64,000 nucleotides of DNA, from NCBI GenBank assembly GCA_031292355.1, contig JARLHI010000042.1:124001-188000 (forward strand), written 5' to 3'. The notes beneath the pieces were generated by a model. The model saw nothing but the letters and a program-made list of their open reading frames with translations, searched no databases and was not told the DNA's origin. Positions 51,464 to 60,522 of the stretch are shown one piece after another. This stretch comes from Candidatus Obscuribacterales bacterium. GTDB taxonomy: Bacteria > Cyanobacteriota > Vampirovibrionia > Obscuribacterales > Obscuribacteraceae. Every line of letters begins with the position of its first letter. Position 1 is the stretch's first letter. A program made the position numbers and the translations under genes.

Positions 51464-53422
51464 TTAACTCTTCTCTAAATAATAGCGAACATTGGCGACA
51501 ACAACGTCACGTCGATTGAGCAAAGCAAGCTTTAGCAGCAAACCGGTGTTGCCGTGCAACAGCGTATGCCAGAACTTAGTCGGCACAAATTCACCAATGA
51601 CAATTGTGATTCGATGATGAGGTTTTTCTTCATGCACCACATCTAGATAATGCAAAATTGGTGCGAGCAATGATCTAAATGGTGACTTTAAAATTGCCAG
51701 AGATACATCCGGAACAAGAGTCTCCCATTGCTTTTTGAAATTGGCCGTTTGATCTGGATCGAGTTCAACGTGAACAGCGACGCATTCGGTGGCAAGAGAG
51801 CGAGCATATTCCAAAGTGCGCATAGTACCGATGTTAACGCCCTGCGCTAGCACAAGAACAGTGTTTTTCATAATGCTTGGGCTGTACTCGTTTTGCAAGC
51901 GCAATTGTCGGGACACGTCTGCGTAGTGCTTTGCAATTTTAAGGAAACCAAGCACCAGCAAAATTACAAGCACAATTACAAACCAGGCACCATCGGCAAA
52001 CTTTTCAAAAGTAATGTCGAGCAGCACAAGAAAAGTAGCAAGCGAACCGATACCATTGAGAGCTGCGCGCCAGCGCCAGCCAGTCTCTTTGCATTCGAAC
52101 CAGTGGCGAACCATTCCCGCCTGACTTAAAGTGAACGCGAGAAAAACACCGACTGCATACAGAGGAATCAAAGCGTCAACGCTTCCATTCTTGAGAACAA
52201 TGAGAACAGCCGACAATATGCCCAGAACGATGATGCCATTATTGAAAACAAGTTTGTCGCCAAGACTGGATAATTGTCGGGGCATGAAACCATCGCGAGC
52301 AAGTATTGATGCCAATCTCGGGAAACCAGCAAAACTCGTATTAGCAGCCAGCACCAAAATCAAAGCTGTAAAAATTTGCGTAATGACATAGGCAAAACTA
52401 AACGTACCCGTCTTACCAAATACTGCACCTGAAATTTGGTCAATTACTGCTGGCGCCGTATTGCCGTTCAATTCCCAGTAGACCACGTGGAAATTCATGG
52501 CTAGCCATGAGATTCCCATGAAAACAGAACCGAGGATAGTGGCCATCATGAATAGAGTCAAAGAGGCATTCTTGGATTTTGGTTCCTTAAAAGCAGGCAC
52601 GCCATTGCTTACAGCCTCTGTTCCAGTCATCGCTGAACAACCGTTCGCGAACGCTCTAAGCATGACAACCAGACCGACTGTCTGCATCGTCGTTTGAGTA
52701 TTTACAGGCATCCCTTGATTGACGTATTCCAAGTGAAAATGCCAACCAAACATCGGTCCAAATAAACCAAGGGCAAGCATGCAATAGCACATAAAAACGA
52801 ATATATAAGTTGGCAACGCAAATAACGCTCCAGACTCTTTCAAACCGCGCAAATTGGCAAGCGTCAAAAGAGCGATGAAACCAACGCAATAAGCGACAAG
52901 GTGTTCACGCACGTGCATAAACTGAAACAGCGGAACGTCGCGTAAATTCTGCACGCCAGAAGCAATCGAAACTGAAACAGTGAGTACATAGTCGATCAGC
53001 AATGCCGCAGCAGCAATGAGCCCAGGAATCCTGCCCAAATTAGTTTTCGAAACGATATACGATCCGCCGCCATTTGGATAAGCGTATATTGTTTGCCAGT
53101 ACGAACTGGCAACGATGGCCAGCAGTGCCACGATCATGCCAGAGATAAGCATGGTGTATTGAGTATAGATGCCACCAGACATGCTCTGCCATAGACCAGC
53201 CGCGCAAAGTGCGAGCACAATCTGCTGAGTAGCATAAGCGACAGAGGAAATAGCGTCTGAAGCAAATATCGGCAGAGCAAGTATTTTTGGTAATAGCGAT
53301 TCTTCGTGCTGGCTATTGTCTAGTGGATTTCCAAATACGAGTCTGCGCAGTGCCTGAAAAAAAGTACCACCCGTGCTGCCGGTTTCTTTAGGGTCGGCGT
53401 AACCGACAATCTCAACTGTCAT
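51464..53422 (-). CDS. KimA-like potassium importer (APC superfamily)
   Basis: 652 residues, about twelve membrane helices and a cytoplasmic C-terminal domain of about 140 residues. From memory it matches the B. subtilis KimA (YdaO) family: LPIFASDAISSVAYATQQ, IYAYPNGGGSYIVSKTNLG, LANLRGLKESG, ANGCSAMTGTEAVSNGVPAF, VLAANTSFAGFPRLASILA, LIPLYAVGVFLAFTLSQAGM, and in the tail VAVHVELDPDQTANFKKQWE and KFWHTLLHGNTGLLLKLAL. KimA is a high-affinity K+ importer controlled by cyclic di-AMP. No ydaO riboswitch can fit in the 55-base gap upstream. It was probably transcribed with the TPR gene upstream and the LOG gene downstream. Confidence 0.85.
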   Translation of the reverse strand: MTVEIVGYADPKETGSTGGTFFQALRRLVFGNPLDNSQHEESLLPKILALPIFASDAISSVAYATQQIVLALCAAGLWQSMSGGIYTQYTMLISGMIVALLAIVASSYWQTIYAYPNGGGSYIVSKTNLGRIPGLIAAAALLIDYVLTVSVSIASGVQNLRDVPLFQFMHVREHLVAYCVGFIALLTLANLRGLKESGALFALPTYIFVFMCYCMLALGLFGPMFGWHFHLEYVNQGMPVNTQTTMQTVGLVVMLRAFANGCSAMTGTEAVSNGVPAFKEPKSKNASLTLFMMATILGSVFMGISWLAMNFHVVYWELNGNTAPAVIDQISGAVFGKTGTFSFAYVITQIFTALILVLAANTSFAGFPRLASILARDGFMPRQLSSLGDKLVFNNGIIVLGILSAVLIVLKNGSVDALIPLYAVGVFLAFTLSQAGMVRHWFECKETGWRWRAALNGIGSLATFLVLLDITFEKFADGAWFVIVLVILLVLGFLKIAKHYADVSRQLRLQNEYSPSIMKNTVLVLAQGVNIGTMRTLEYARSLATECVAVHVELDPDQTANFKKQWETLVPDVSLAILKSPFRSLLAPILHYLDVVHEEKPHHRITIVIGEFVPTKFWHTLLHGNTGLLLKLALLNRRDVVVANVRYYLEKS

Positions 53423-53477
53423 TCTGGCTTCCTGTCAACTGCTCATAACCTTACTAAAGTTCTGACAAAAGTTCAGG

Positions 53478-55274
53478 CTAATGTTCTGGTTTTGTTTGCT
53501 GCGAACTAAATAATTTAGCATCTGACTTTTCTTTTTTGCTCATAACTGCTTCACGCTGCAGGTATTCCAGCCTCTTCGCTTGCTCGCTGCTAGCGTCAAT
53601 TTTGAGCGCTCTGCGCAACAAATCTATTGCCCTGTCTCGATGTCCAAGAGTCAAGGCTTCAGAGGCCAGTAATCTCGATGAATAGGCATCTCTGGAAGTT
53701 AACTTTTCAGCAATCGATAACTGCTGAGAAGCCTCTTCGAATCTCTTTTGAGCAGTTTCAACCTCGACTAACGCTATGTAGCCGAAAGGACTGGTCGTAT
53801 TTTTTGCCACTGCTTGGAAAGCAAGCTTCTCGGCAACGGGCAATTTGTTCTGCAAAACCAATATGTGCACAAGGTTCTGCGTGCACTCGGCATCGCCATC
53901 ATCGAAACGCAGAGCCAGTCGCGCATATTCTTCAGCGGTTGCAAAATCCTTTAGCTCAAGAGCAACCTGACTTTCAACAAGGGCGCGGTAACTCTTAAAT
54001 TCAGAATCGGTCGGATTGGGCAAATGCGACAGCTGGCTGAGACTTTTTTGCGCACCATCGATATCACCGCTTCTCAACTTCGCCTGAGCAATCAAACAAA
54101 AAGCTGCGCTTGCCACTTGATTGGAAGGTGCTTGCGTGGTCACGGCTCTGGCGTCTGCCAATGCAACTCGACTGCGCCCAAGGCGCATATTATATTCAGC
54201 ACGCTTCAAAGTCGCATATGGATTGAGAGGCGCTATGTTGAGAGCCTTCTCTATAAATGAGTTAGCTTGCTCGAACTGCCTTTCTTTCAAACATAAATGA
54301 GCGAGACTAATTTTTGCTTCAACATAATCTGGTTTAAACGCGATAGCACGTTGCCAGTGTGCGCGTGCGCTATCAATGTCACCGGTGCGAAATTCAGCCA
54401 GAGCAAGATTATTGAGAGCGGCCGAAAATCCCGGTTCGAAAGCTAATGCGGTCTGGTAGCGACTTTTTGCTTCAGTCAAATCGCCTTCTACAAGACACTT
54501 ATTGCCATAGTTGTACGAATAATTGACGATCGCTTTTCGACCAAGCACTGAAACCAAGCCAAACGCAATGAGGGCTGTGATGAGAAGACGTTGCACGCCA
54601 GCCACTTTGTTCAAACGTTTTATTCGTCTTACAGCTTGCGGTTCAAATAGAAAGACGTTCTGCAACTGGCAGCTCAAGCCAAATCTATGCTGGACAATTG
54701 CGCTTGCTAGTTGATCGAAATCCCTGGTAGAAAAAAGAAAAGACGGAATGTTATGAGTGATCAAACGCCCGCGAAGAATCTTCGGTCCCGACTTTCGCGA
54801 TTCAAACAGAGTCAATCTTCGTGCTGTCTCAGATAGGGAAAAGAATTTTGAGAAAACCAATTGCGGTGCAATTTCGATCGCCTGAACATTTTCCCAGGGG
54901 ATTGTCTTGGCAAAACGCCACAACTTTATGCCCGCAGGTGAAATGGTGACTTCGGCGACAGTGACCCTGACAACATTGAGAATGCCCCAGAAGCTGACGA
55001 ACCAGAGCACAGCTGCTGATACCCACAACCCAAGCAGCCGAAGGAAATACGTCACCGGGTCGTCGCTATTTGGCAATAAGGCAATAGCATCAGGCATTAT
55101 CAGCAGCCATGCAATGCTCGAAGACGTCGCTTGAGCAAGCTTTGCTAGAGATCGAGAATCGAAATTAAAGGTGCAAACCGGATCGGACTGAGGGACTTGC
55201 CTTTGAATTTCGCTACCCAAAAGGTCGCTTGAATCATCAAGCGTATTCGATGGCTGATTGAAGTCTGCTGGCAT
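53478..55274 (-). CDS. Membrane-anchored TPR protein
   Basis: 598 residues. Two hydrophobic segments near the N-terminus (IAWLLIMPDAIALL; FLRLLGLWVSAAVLWFVSFW) are followed by a domain with TVAEVTISPAGIKLWRFAKTIPWENVQAIEI, which resembles bacterial PH-like domains. A third membrane helix (LLITALIAFGLVSVLG) lies near residue 245. From there TPRs run to the end: GNKCLVEGDLTEAKSRYQTALAFEPGF, AALNNLALAEFRTGDIDSARAHWQRAIAFKPDY, and others. The role is probably assembly or scaffolding at the inner membrane. It may be the first gene of the TPR-KimA-LOG unit. I do not recognise orthologues by name. Confidence 0.75.
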   Translation of the reverse strand: MPADFNQPSNTLDDSSDLLGSEIQRQVPQSDPVCTFNFDSRSLAKLAQATSSSIAWLLIMPDAIALLPNSDDPVTYFLRLLGLWVSAAVLWFVSFWGILNVVRVTVAEVTISPAGIKLWRFAKTIPWENVQAIEIAPQLVFSKFFSLSETARRLTLFESRKSGPKILRGRLITHNIPSFLFSTRDFDQLASAIVQHRFGLSCQLQNVFLFEPQAVRRIKRLNKVAGVQRLLITALIAFGLVSVLGRKAIVNYSYNYGNKCLVEGDLTEAKSRYQTALAFEPGFSAALNNLALAEFRTGDIDSARAHWQRAIAFKPDYVEAKISLAHLCLKERQFEQANSFIEKALNIAPLNPYATLKRAEYNMRLGRSRVALADARAVTTQAPSNQVASAAFCLIAQAKLRSGDIDGAQKSLSQLSHLPNPTDSEFKSYRALVESQVALELKDFATAEEYARLALRFDDGDAECTQNLVHILVLQNKLPVAEKLAFQAVAKNTTSPFGYIALVEVETAQKRFEEASQQLSIAEKLTSRDAYSSRLLASEALTLGHRDRAIDLLRRALKIDASSEQAKRLEYLQREAVMSKKEKSDAKLFSSQQTKPEH

Positions 55275-55640
55275 GGGTTAAATCTGGTTACTACCTGTTG
55301 TATATCACCTTGCATGCAATTATTTGCCAGAATTGAGCTTTGAAAACGAAGAGTCTCAAAAATTTGACCAGTTTTGACATATGCGAGGTAAACAAGCTCT
55401 TTTCTGAGAGCCCTCAAATCTGGTAGATTTTCTTTCTGATTGTTGCGGTCGCGATTGACCTACCGACCACATGGCAACTAAATGGCGTGAAAGTGGTCCG
55501 ACTTATACCCAAAAAAGCGGTCCTAATCTGGTCTTGTAATCAGGCTCAGTGCATGGTTTGCGGACCGACTGTGTAACGAATTCAAAGCGTTAGACAAAAA
55601 GATTAGAACATGCCATATTGAACGGAGGTTAATATTAACT
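55275..55640. other. Divergent intergenic region
   Basis: 366 bases between the TPR gene (-) and the response regulator (+). The minus-strand frame 55145-55417 overlaps the TPR gene's start and looks like a shadow. GGAGG at 55623-55627 is the ribosome binding site region of the regulator. No clear promoter boxes. Confidence 0.35.
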
Positions 55641-56342
55641 GTGGCAGTAGGTACAGAGGTGACTGGCTTGAAAATCCTGATTATCGAAGATGACGTCAAT
55701 ATTGCTCGTCTAATCGAATTGGAGCTCGGCTATGAGGGCTATCAGGTTTCTGTAGCTCATGACGGTAATCAAGGGCTGGACTTATTCAAGAAAGACCAGC
55801 CGGATCTAGTTCTTTTAGACGTGATGTTACCAGGGCTCGATGGTGTTGAAGTTTGTAAGAGATTGCGCACAATGTCGAAAGTGCCGGTCATTATGTTGAC
55901 CGCCAAAGACGGCGTGGGCGACCGGGTTGCAGGACTCGACGGCGGTGCCGACGACTACCTGACAAAACCTTTTGCGACCGAAGAACTACTGGCTCGTATC
56001 CGCGCAGTCATGCGCCGCAAGCCACAAGAAGGTATTCTCACTTACGCTGATTTGTGGATGGACCAACTCAATCGTATCGTCAAACGCGGAGAACGCCAGC
56101 TTGACTTGCGCGCCAAAGAATTTGACCTTCTGAGATTGTTCATGCAATATCCAGAGCAAGTGCTCTCCAGAGAGTTCATTTTCGACAAAGTCTGGGGCTA
56201 TGACTTCATCGGCGAATCAAACGTAATCGAAGTGTATATTCGATATCTGCGCTCCAAGCTGGAAGATGGCAACACCAAACGCCTGATTCAGACAGTGCGC
56301 GGCGAAGGTTACGTCTTGAGAGAAGAAGAGCCTTCGAGATAA
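55641..56342 (+). CDS. OmpR/PhoB-family response regulator (RpaB-like)
   Basis: 233 residues: a receiver (ILIIEDD, phospho-acceptor Asp60 in LVLLDVMLPGLDG, VIMLTAKDG with Thr, and TKPF Lys) and a winged-helix DNA-binding domain (LDLRAKEFDLLRLFMQYPEQVLSREFIFDKVWGY, YIRYLRSKLEDGN, RLIQTVRGEGYVLR). All receiver residues are intact, unlike the regulator at 1993. Pattern and length are like cyanobacterial RpaA/RpaB. It has no kinase beside it, so the sensor is encoded elsewhere. Start GTG 55641 is 13 bases after GGAGG; GTG 55659 (after AGAG) is also possible. Transcription ends at the strong hairpin after its stop. Confidence 0.94.
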   Translation: MAVGTEVTGLKILIIEDDVNIARLIELELGYEGYQVSVAHDGNQGLDLFKKDQPDLVLLDVMLPGLDGVEVCKRLRTMSKVPVIMLTAKDGVGDRVAGLDGGADDYLTKPFATEELLARIRAVMRRKPQEGILTYADLWMDQLNRIVKRGERQLDLRAKEFDLLRLFMQYPEQVLSREFIFDKVWGYDFIGESNVIEVYIRYLRSKLEDGNTKRLIQTVRGEGYVLREEEPSR

Positions 56343-56372
56343 AGCAGTCGCTTCGAAGAAAATGCAGTAATA

Positions 56373-56402
56373 AAAAGGAGGTCATCGCTGACCTCCTTTT
56401 TG
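56373..56402. terminator. Strong intrinsic terminator, bidirectional
   Basis: A 13-bp perfect stem, 56373-56385 with 56390-56402, loop TCGC, and A/T tracts on both sides (AAAAAGGAGG... CCTCCTTTTT). It ends the response-regulator gene (+) and is positioned to end the minus-strand gene at 56442-56765. Confidence 0.9.
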
Positions 56403-56441
56403 CATTTTGAAGAGCCCTAGGTGAACCCCAGGAGCTTAGAA

Positions 56442-56765
56442 CTAGCTGCTGCTATCGCCGCAATCTTCGAGATTGACACCCGTTTGCTTGCATTTGGAAA
56501 AGCACCAGTTCATCGACAATTGCTTGGCGAGAGCGAGATTCTCCACAGACTTAGAGCGCTCTGCAAAAACTTTGCCCAGAAGAGCCTCCAGTTCAGCCTG
56601 ATGTCCACGCAGCGGCACAGGCAGCGCTATCACCCAACCGGAGGCACTCTCGGTGATGATATCGGCAAAAAGGTCGTCTGATCTATGCTTGGGTCGAATA
56701 AGAGTTGTCATTGGCGGGCACCGACGATCCGAAGACCGTTCCTTGAATTTATCAGTCAGTAGCAT
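56442..56765 (-). CDS. Hypothetical protein (107 residues)
   Basis: 107 residues, or 89 from an internal Met (MTTLIRPKHRSDDLFADI). It has protein-like composition: SASGWVIALPVPLRGHQAELEALLGKVFAERSKSVENLALAKQLS looks like a strand followed by two amphipathic helices, and the C-terminus has CFSKCKQTGVNLEDC (three Cys). No family is recognised. There is no clear ribosome binding site at either start. The plus-strand frame 56421-56681 covers the same bases and is less protein-like. The terminator at 56373-56402 lies 40 bases after its stop. Confidence 0.5.
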   Translation of the reverse strand: MLLTDKFKERSSDRRCPPMTTLIRPKHRSDDLFADIITESASGWVIALPVPLRGHQAELEALLGKVFAERSKSVENLALAKQLSMNWCFSKCKQTGVNLEDCGDSSS

Positions 56766-57040
56766 ATATATGCTTGTATCATAAGTTTACATCACAAATC
56801 ACGCAATATCTTGAAATGAGATTCCAAAAATGTTTTGGCAAATTTCTATCAATTTCAGTGGGAACCTTCCCACGAGCGAGAATTTAATTGCCTTCCCAGA
56901 TAGAGGAATGCCCCAAATGGGTATATTTTTACCAGGCTGTCACATACAACTTGATTCAGGTTCAATGCAATATGAACCGGGCACCTTCGTTTTCCCTTGT
57001 TAATTTCATTTTTCGTGTCAGTGAGCACACAGGAGAGACC

Positions 57041-57622
57041 ATGACAGAGCCATCAAAACGAAGTACCGGCCGCGGCAAAGACAAGCAAGCAAGCTTACCT
57101 GAACAAAAACAGGTGTCCGGTGAAGAGCTCAAAGTTCGCGGTCAGATGCAGGCTGAACTGGATGTTCTGCAAGTAAGAAAAGTTGTGGCGGGCAATCCCA
57201 ATACACCTAGACAGGTACTTGCAAGACTCGCTGAGGATTCCTCGGCATACATTCGCAAATCTGTTGCTGTCAATCCCAAAACCCCACCTGATGTTCTCAA
57301 ACGTCTGGCAAGTGACCAAAATAGTGAAGTTCGTCTGGCTGTCGCAGAAAATCCCCATATTCCTGCAGAAATTCTGGCGATGCTCGTTCAAGACGCCGAT
57401 GTAGACGTGCGTTTTGGTGTCGCCGAAAATCCCCATATCCACGAAGACGTGCTCTTTCAGCTCACAACTGATGACAATCCTTTTGTGCGTCACAGGGCGA
57501 TGAAAACACTGGAGATGCTTGCTCCTGATGTTCAATCACGCCTGAAAATCATGCTGCAACAGGCGTTTCTGTTTTCGCACAACAATGGAAATCAATCAGA
57601 ACAAAAAAGCAAAGAAGCTTGA
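57041..57622 (+). CDS. LRV-repeat protein, small
   Basis: 193 residues. A basic, disordered N-terminus (SKRSTGRGKDKQASLPEQK) of about 45 residues is followed by four LRV repeats of 24 residues: NPNTPRQVLARLAEDSSAYIRKSVAV, NPKTPPDVLKRLASDQNSEVRLAVAE, NPHIPAEILAMLVQDADVDVRFGVAE, NPHIHEDVLFQLTTDDNPFVRHRAMK. Each repeat begins N-P, then a helix and the R-x-A-V turn. The paralogous large protein lies at 34088-35887. ATG 57041 has AGGAGAG three bases upstream; the frame opens at 56888 but that start has no ribosome binding site. It precedes gyrA, convergent. Confidence 0.85.
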   Translation: MTEPSKRSTGRGKDKQASLPEQKQVSGEELKVRGQMQAELDVLQVRKVVAGNPNTPRQVLARLAEDSSAYIRKSVAVNPKTPPDVLKRLASDQNSEVRLAVAENPHIPAEILAMLVQDADVDVRFGVAENPHIHEDVLFQLTTDDNPFVRHRAMKTLEMLAPDVQSRLKIMLQQAFLFSHNNGNQSEQKSKEA

Positions 57623-57680
57623 ACTTCTTTGCTCTTTCGAATTGACGAGATCTAGATCACAATAGCGCTTGATCTGTGCA

Positions 57681-60197
57681 CTATGGCGTATCGAGATCGC
57701 CTGATTGATCTTCAGGTTCAACCAGCGGCGTGACTGAAACGACCGAGTCGTCTTCGCCCAACTGCTGAATACGAACACCTGTAGCCATGCGCCCCTGCGT
57801 ACTGATTTCATCAACCTGCTGCCGCACTACCACACCATTGGCGGTGGCAATCATGACGCCATCGCCTGGTCTGACCATACGCAATGCCGCAAGGCGTGAA
57901 TTGACGTTTTTGAACTTGGTACCGATGAGGCCCATGCCGCCGCGTCCTTGTTGTCTAAATTCTTCCATTTTGACGAGCTTACCGAAACCATCGTTTGTGA
58001 CAACGAGAATCTTGGCCGATTCGTCCGCTGCAGCTACTACATCGAAGCCGACGATCTTATCGCCTTCTCGCAATGTGATTGCTTTGACACCACGAGCAGC
58101 CCGTCCCATTGGACGCAATTCGTCTTCCGAGTAGCGAATACACATACCGTCGCCGGTACCGATGAGCACGTCGACGCTGCCATCAGATGGTCTGACCCAG
58201 CCGAGTTGATCGCCTTCACCCAGACTAATAGCAATGATGCCATTCTTGCGGATGTTAGCAAGTTCAGACATCTGCACTTTCTTGATGAATGCCTGACGAG
58301 TGAGCATGATCAAGAATTTGTCTTCAGCAAAATCAGCAACTGGAATAACTGCTGTGACAGCTTCTTCGAAGGAATTAATTGGCGCCAAATTGACAATGGC
58401 AATGCCTCGAGCATTCCTGCTGCTTTCCGGCAGTTCAAGCACTTCTACAGAGTAGACCTGTCCTTTGTCGGTAAAAACAAGAAGTTTGTCGTGCATATTG
58501 GCGATGAAGAAGTGCTCGAGATCGTCCTCTTCTCTGGTCTTCATACCAGTGACACCACGAGTGTTTCGTCTTTGACGCTTGAAGCTGTCGAGCGGCATAC
58601 GCTTGATGTAGCCCTGTTTGGTGATGAATACAGCCATCGGTTCATTTGGAATCAAATCCTTGACCGATAGCATTTCATAAGACCCCTCAATAGCAGTACG
58701 CCTGGGGTCTTTCTTTTCGCCGCCGAACTTGGTTCGAATTTCAATCAATTCTTCTTTGATGATGTCGTTTACAAGTTTGCGGCTGGCGAGAATATCGTTA
58801 TAACGTTTGATATCGAGCTGAATTGCATCGTATTCGGCTTGAATTTTGCCGCGTTCCAATCCAGTTAATCGACGCAATTGCATTTCAAGAATGGCATTTG
58901 CTTGAGGCTCATCTAAGGCGAATTTGGTCATCAATCCTTCGCGAGCTTCTTCCGTGGAATTAGCAGCGCGAATAGTTTTGATCACTTCTTCCATATTGGA
59001 CAGGGCTTTCAAATAGCCTTCCAAAATGTGCGAACGGTCAATTGCTTTTTTGAGGTAGTACTGCGTACGTCTGGTGATAACGTCCACGCGGTGCTCGATG
59101 AATTCGGACAAAAGTGCAGACAACTCGAGCGTCATCGGCTTGCCTTTGACCAGAGCAAGCGTATTCACCGGGAACGACTGCTGCAATTGAGTATGCTTGT
59201 AGAGATTGTTCAAAACAACGTCTGGTCGAGCATCACGTTTCAATTCAATGACAACTCGCAAACCCGTTTTATCGGTTTCATCATTGATATCGCTGATGCC
59301 CTGTAGCTTTTCGTCTCTGACGAGTTCGGCAACACGCTTCGTGAATGCTTCAGGACCAACCAAATAAGGCAAGGTTGTGATGATTATCGCCATGCGCGCC
59401 TGGCGATTGCCGGTGCTTGGCACCTGTTCGATGGTGGCCAGACCGCGTACAGGAATGGAACCACGACCAGTCGTGAATGCTTCGGTGATACCGTCGGTTC
59501 CCATAATTGTGCCGCCACCGGGGAAATCTGGTCCTTTGATGTATTGCATCAATTCCAACGAAGTCAAATCAGGATTATCGACTTTGGCGATAGTGCCATC
59601 TATAACTTCAGTTAGATTGTGTGGCGGAATATTAGTGGCCATGCCTACTGCAATTCCTGACGATCCATTCAAAAGCAAAGTGGGAATTCTGGAAGGAAGA
59701 ACGGAGGGCTCTTTGCGCGTTTCGTCAAAATTCGTACGCATAATGACTGTATCGGCTTCGATATCAGCCAGCATTTCGTTCGATAGAGGAGCCAGACGGG
59801 CTTCTGTATAACGCATAGCCGCAGGTCCGTTGTCCAGGTCACCAAAGTTTCCCTGTCCATCTACTAATGGGTAGCGGCTGGCACTTGGTTGAGCCAAACG
59901 TACGAGCGAATCATAAATCGCACTGTCACCGTGAGGATGGTATTTACCCATGACATCACCGACTGTACGAGCCGACTTCATGTGCTTTCCGGTGGGCTCA
60001 AGACCAAGCTCGTGCATACCGAAAATGATGCGTCGGTGAACTGGTTTTAAGCCGTCTCTGGCATCTGGAATTGCACGACTGACGATAACGGACATGGCAT
60101 AGTCGATAAACGACTTGCGCATTTCGTCTCTGACTTCAATCCTGACAATCCGACCACTATTTGAGGGGCCGCCGCCATCGCCTGTTGGTGTGCTCAA
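57681..60197 (-). CDS. gyrA: DNA gyrase subunit A
   Basis: 838 residues, normal length. N-terminal breakage-reunion domain: [17 protein letters not shown], the quinolone-binding region [19 protein letters not shown] (wild-type-like Ser and Asp at the E. coli 83 and 87 positions), and MRYTEARL with the active-site Tyr. A coiled-coil gate follows, then the C-terminal beta-pinwheel with repeated (I/V)xxG(K/R)G-type blades. The GyrA box, normally QRRGGKG, reads QRRNTRG (58560-58580). The box drives DNA wrapping, so wrapping and supercoiling may differ. It is divergent from lysS. Confidence 0.95.
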   Translation of the reverse strand: MSTPTGDGGGPSNSGRIVRIEVRDEMRKSFIDYAMSVIVSRAIPDARDGLKPVHRRIIFGMHELGLEPTGKHMKSARTVGDVMGKYHPHGDSAIYDSLVRLAQPSASRYPLVDGQGNFGDLDNGPAAMRYTEARLAPLSNEMLADIEADTVIMRTNFDETRKEPSVLPSRIPTLLLNGSSGIAVGMATNIPPHNLTEVIDGTIAKVDNPDLTSLELMQYIKGPDFPGGGTIMGTDGITEAFTTGRGSIPVRGLATIEQVPSTGNRQARMAIIITTLPYLVGPEAFTKRVAELVRDEKLQGISDINDETDKTGLRVVIELKRDARPDVVLNNLYKHTQLQQSFPVNTLALVKGKPMTLELSALLSEFIEHRVDVITRRTQYYLKKAIDRSHILEGYLKALSNMEEVIKTIRAANSTEEAREGLMTKFALDEPQANAILEMQLRRLTGLERGKIQAEYDAIQLDIKRYNDILASRKLVNDIIKEELIEIRTKFGGEKKDPRRTAIEGSYEMLSVKDLIPNEPMAVFITKQGYIKRMPLDSFKRQRRNTRGVTGMKTREEDDLEHFFIANMHDKLLVFTDKGQVYSVEVLELPESSRNARGIAIVNLAPINSFEEAVTAVIPVADFAEDKFLIMLTRQAFIKKVQMSELANIRKNGIIAISLGEGDQLGWVRPSDGSVDVLIGTGDGMCIRYSEDELRPMGRAARGVKAITLREGDKIVGFDVVAAADESAKILVVTNDGFGKLVKMEEFRQQGRGGMGLIGTKFKNVNSRLAALRMVRPGDGVMIATANGVVVRQQVDEISTQGRMATGVRIQQLGEDDSVVSVTPLVEPEDQSGDLDTP

Positions 60198-60516
60198 GTA
60201 TCAGTCTCCTGGCTAAAAAATCCGACTATATAAGTTGCGATTACCGCACAGGCAAGAGTATAACATGTGCAAAGATTCCGCTCCTGAAGCGGCTTTTAAG
60301 CGGCAAAAACATTATCAAATCGATATCAAAAAAGTCGAAACCTAGCCAGCAATAGCCGGCAATTGATAGATTCCATCAAGACTGTAAACACAATCACACG
60401 AGGGATATACGAGCGGACATTGGCCACGTCAAATGGCGTAAGATAGTCACTCAAATGCCTGACTCGGGCAATTTCGGCCAATTGAGCCGATTCACATTAC
60501 TTCTTATCAGAGGGGC
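60198..60516. other. Divergent gyrA-lysS intergenic region
   Basis: 319 bases. The only frame across it (plus 60161-60355) is not protein-like. It carries a gyrA extended -10 at 60257-60265 and, before lysS, the strong GAGGGG ribosome binding site at 60510-60515. Confidence 0.45.
60257..60265 (-). promoter_or_regulatory. Extended -10 promoter element for gyrA
   Basis: Minus-strand TGT-TATACT (60265-60257), a good extended -10 with TG one base before the hexamer. The predicted start is about 60250, some 50 bases before the gyrA ATG. No clear -35, which an extended -10 can do without. Confidence 0.45.
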
Positions 60517-60522
60517 TTGTCA

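Noticed and set aside
56421..56681. Plus-strand 86-codon frame after the response regulator terminator
   Set aside because: Covers the same bases as the more protein-like minus-strand frame 56442-56765.
60161..60355. Plus-strand 64-codon frame across the gyrA start
   Set aside because: Covers the gyrA start and promoter; no ribosome binding site; looks like a shadow.
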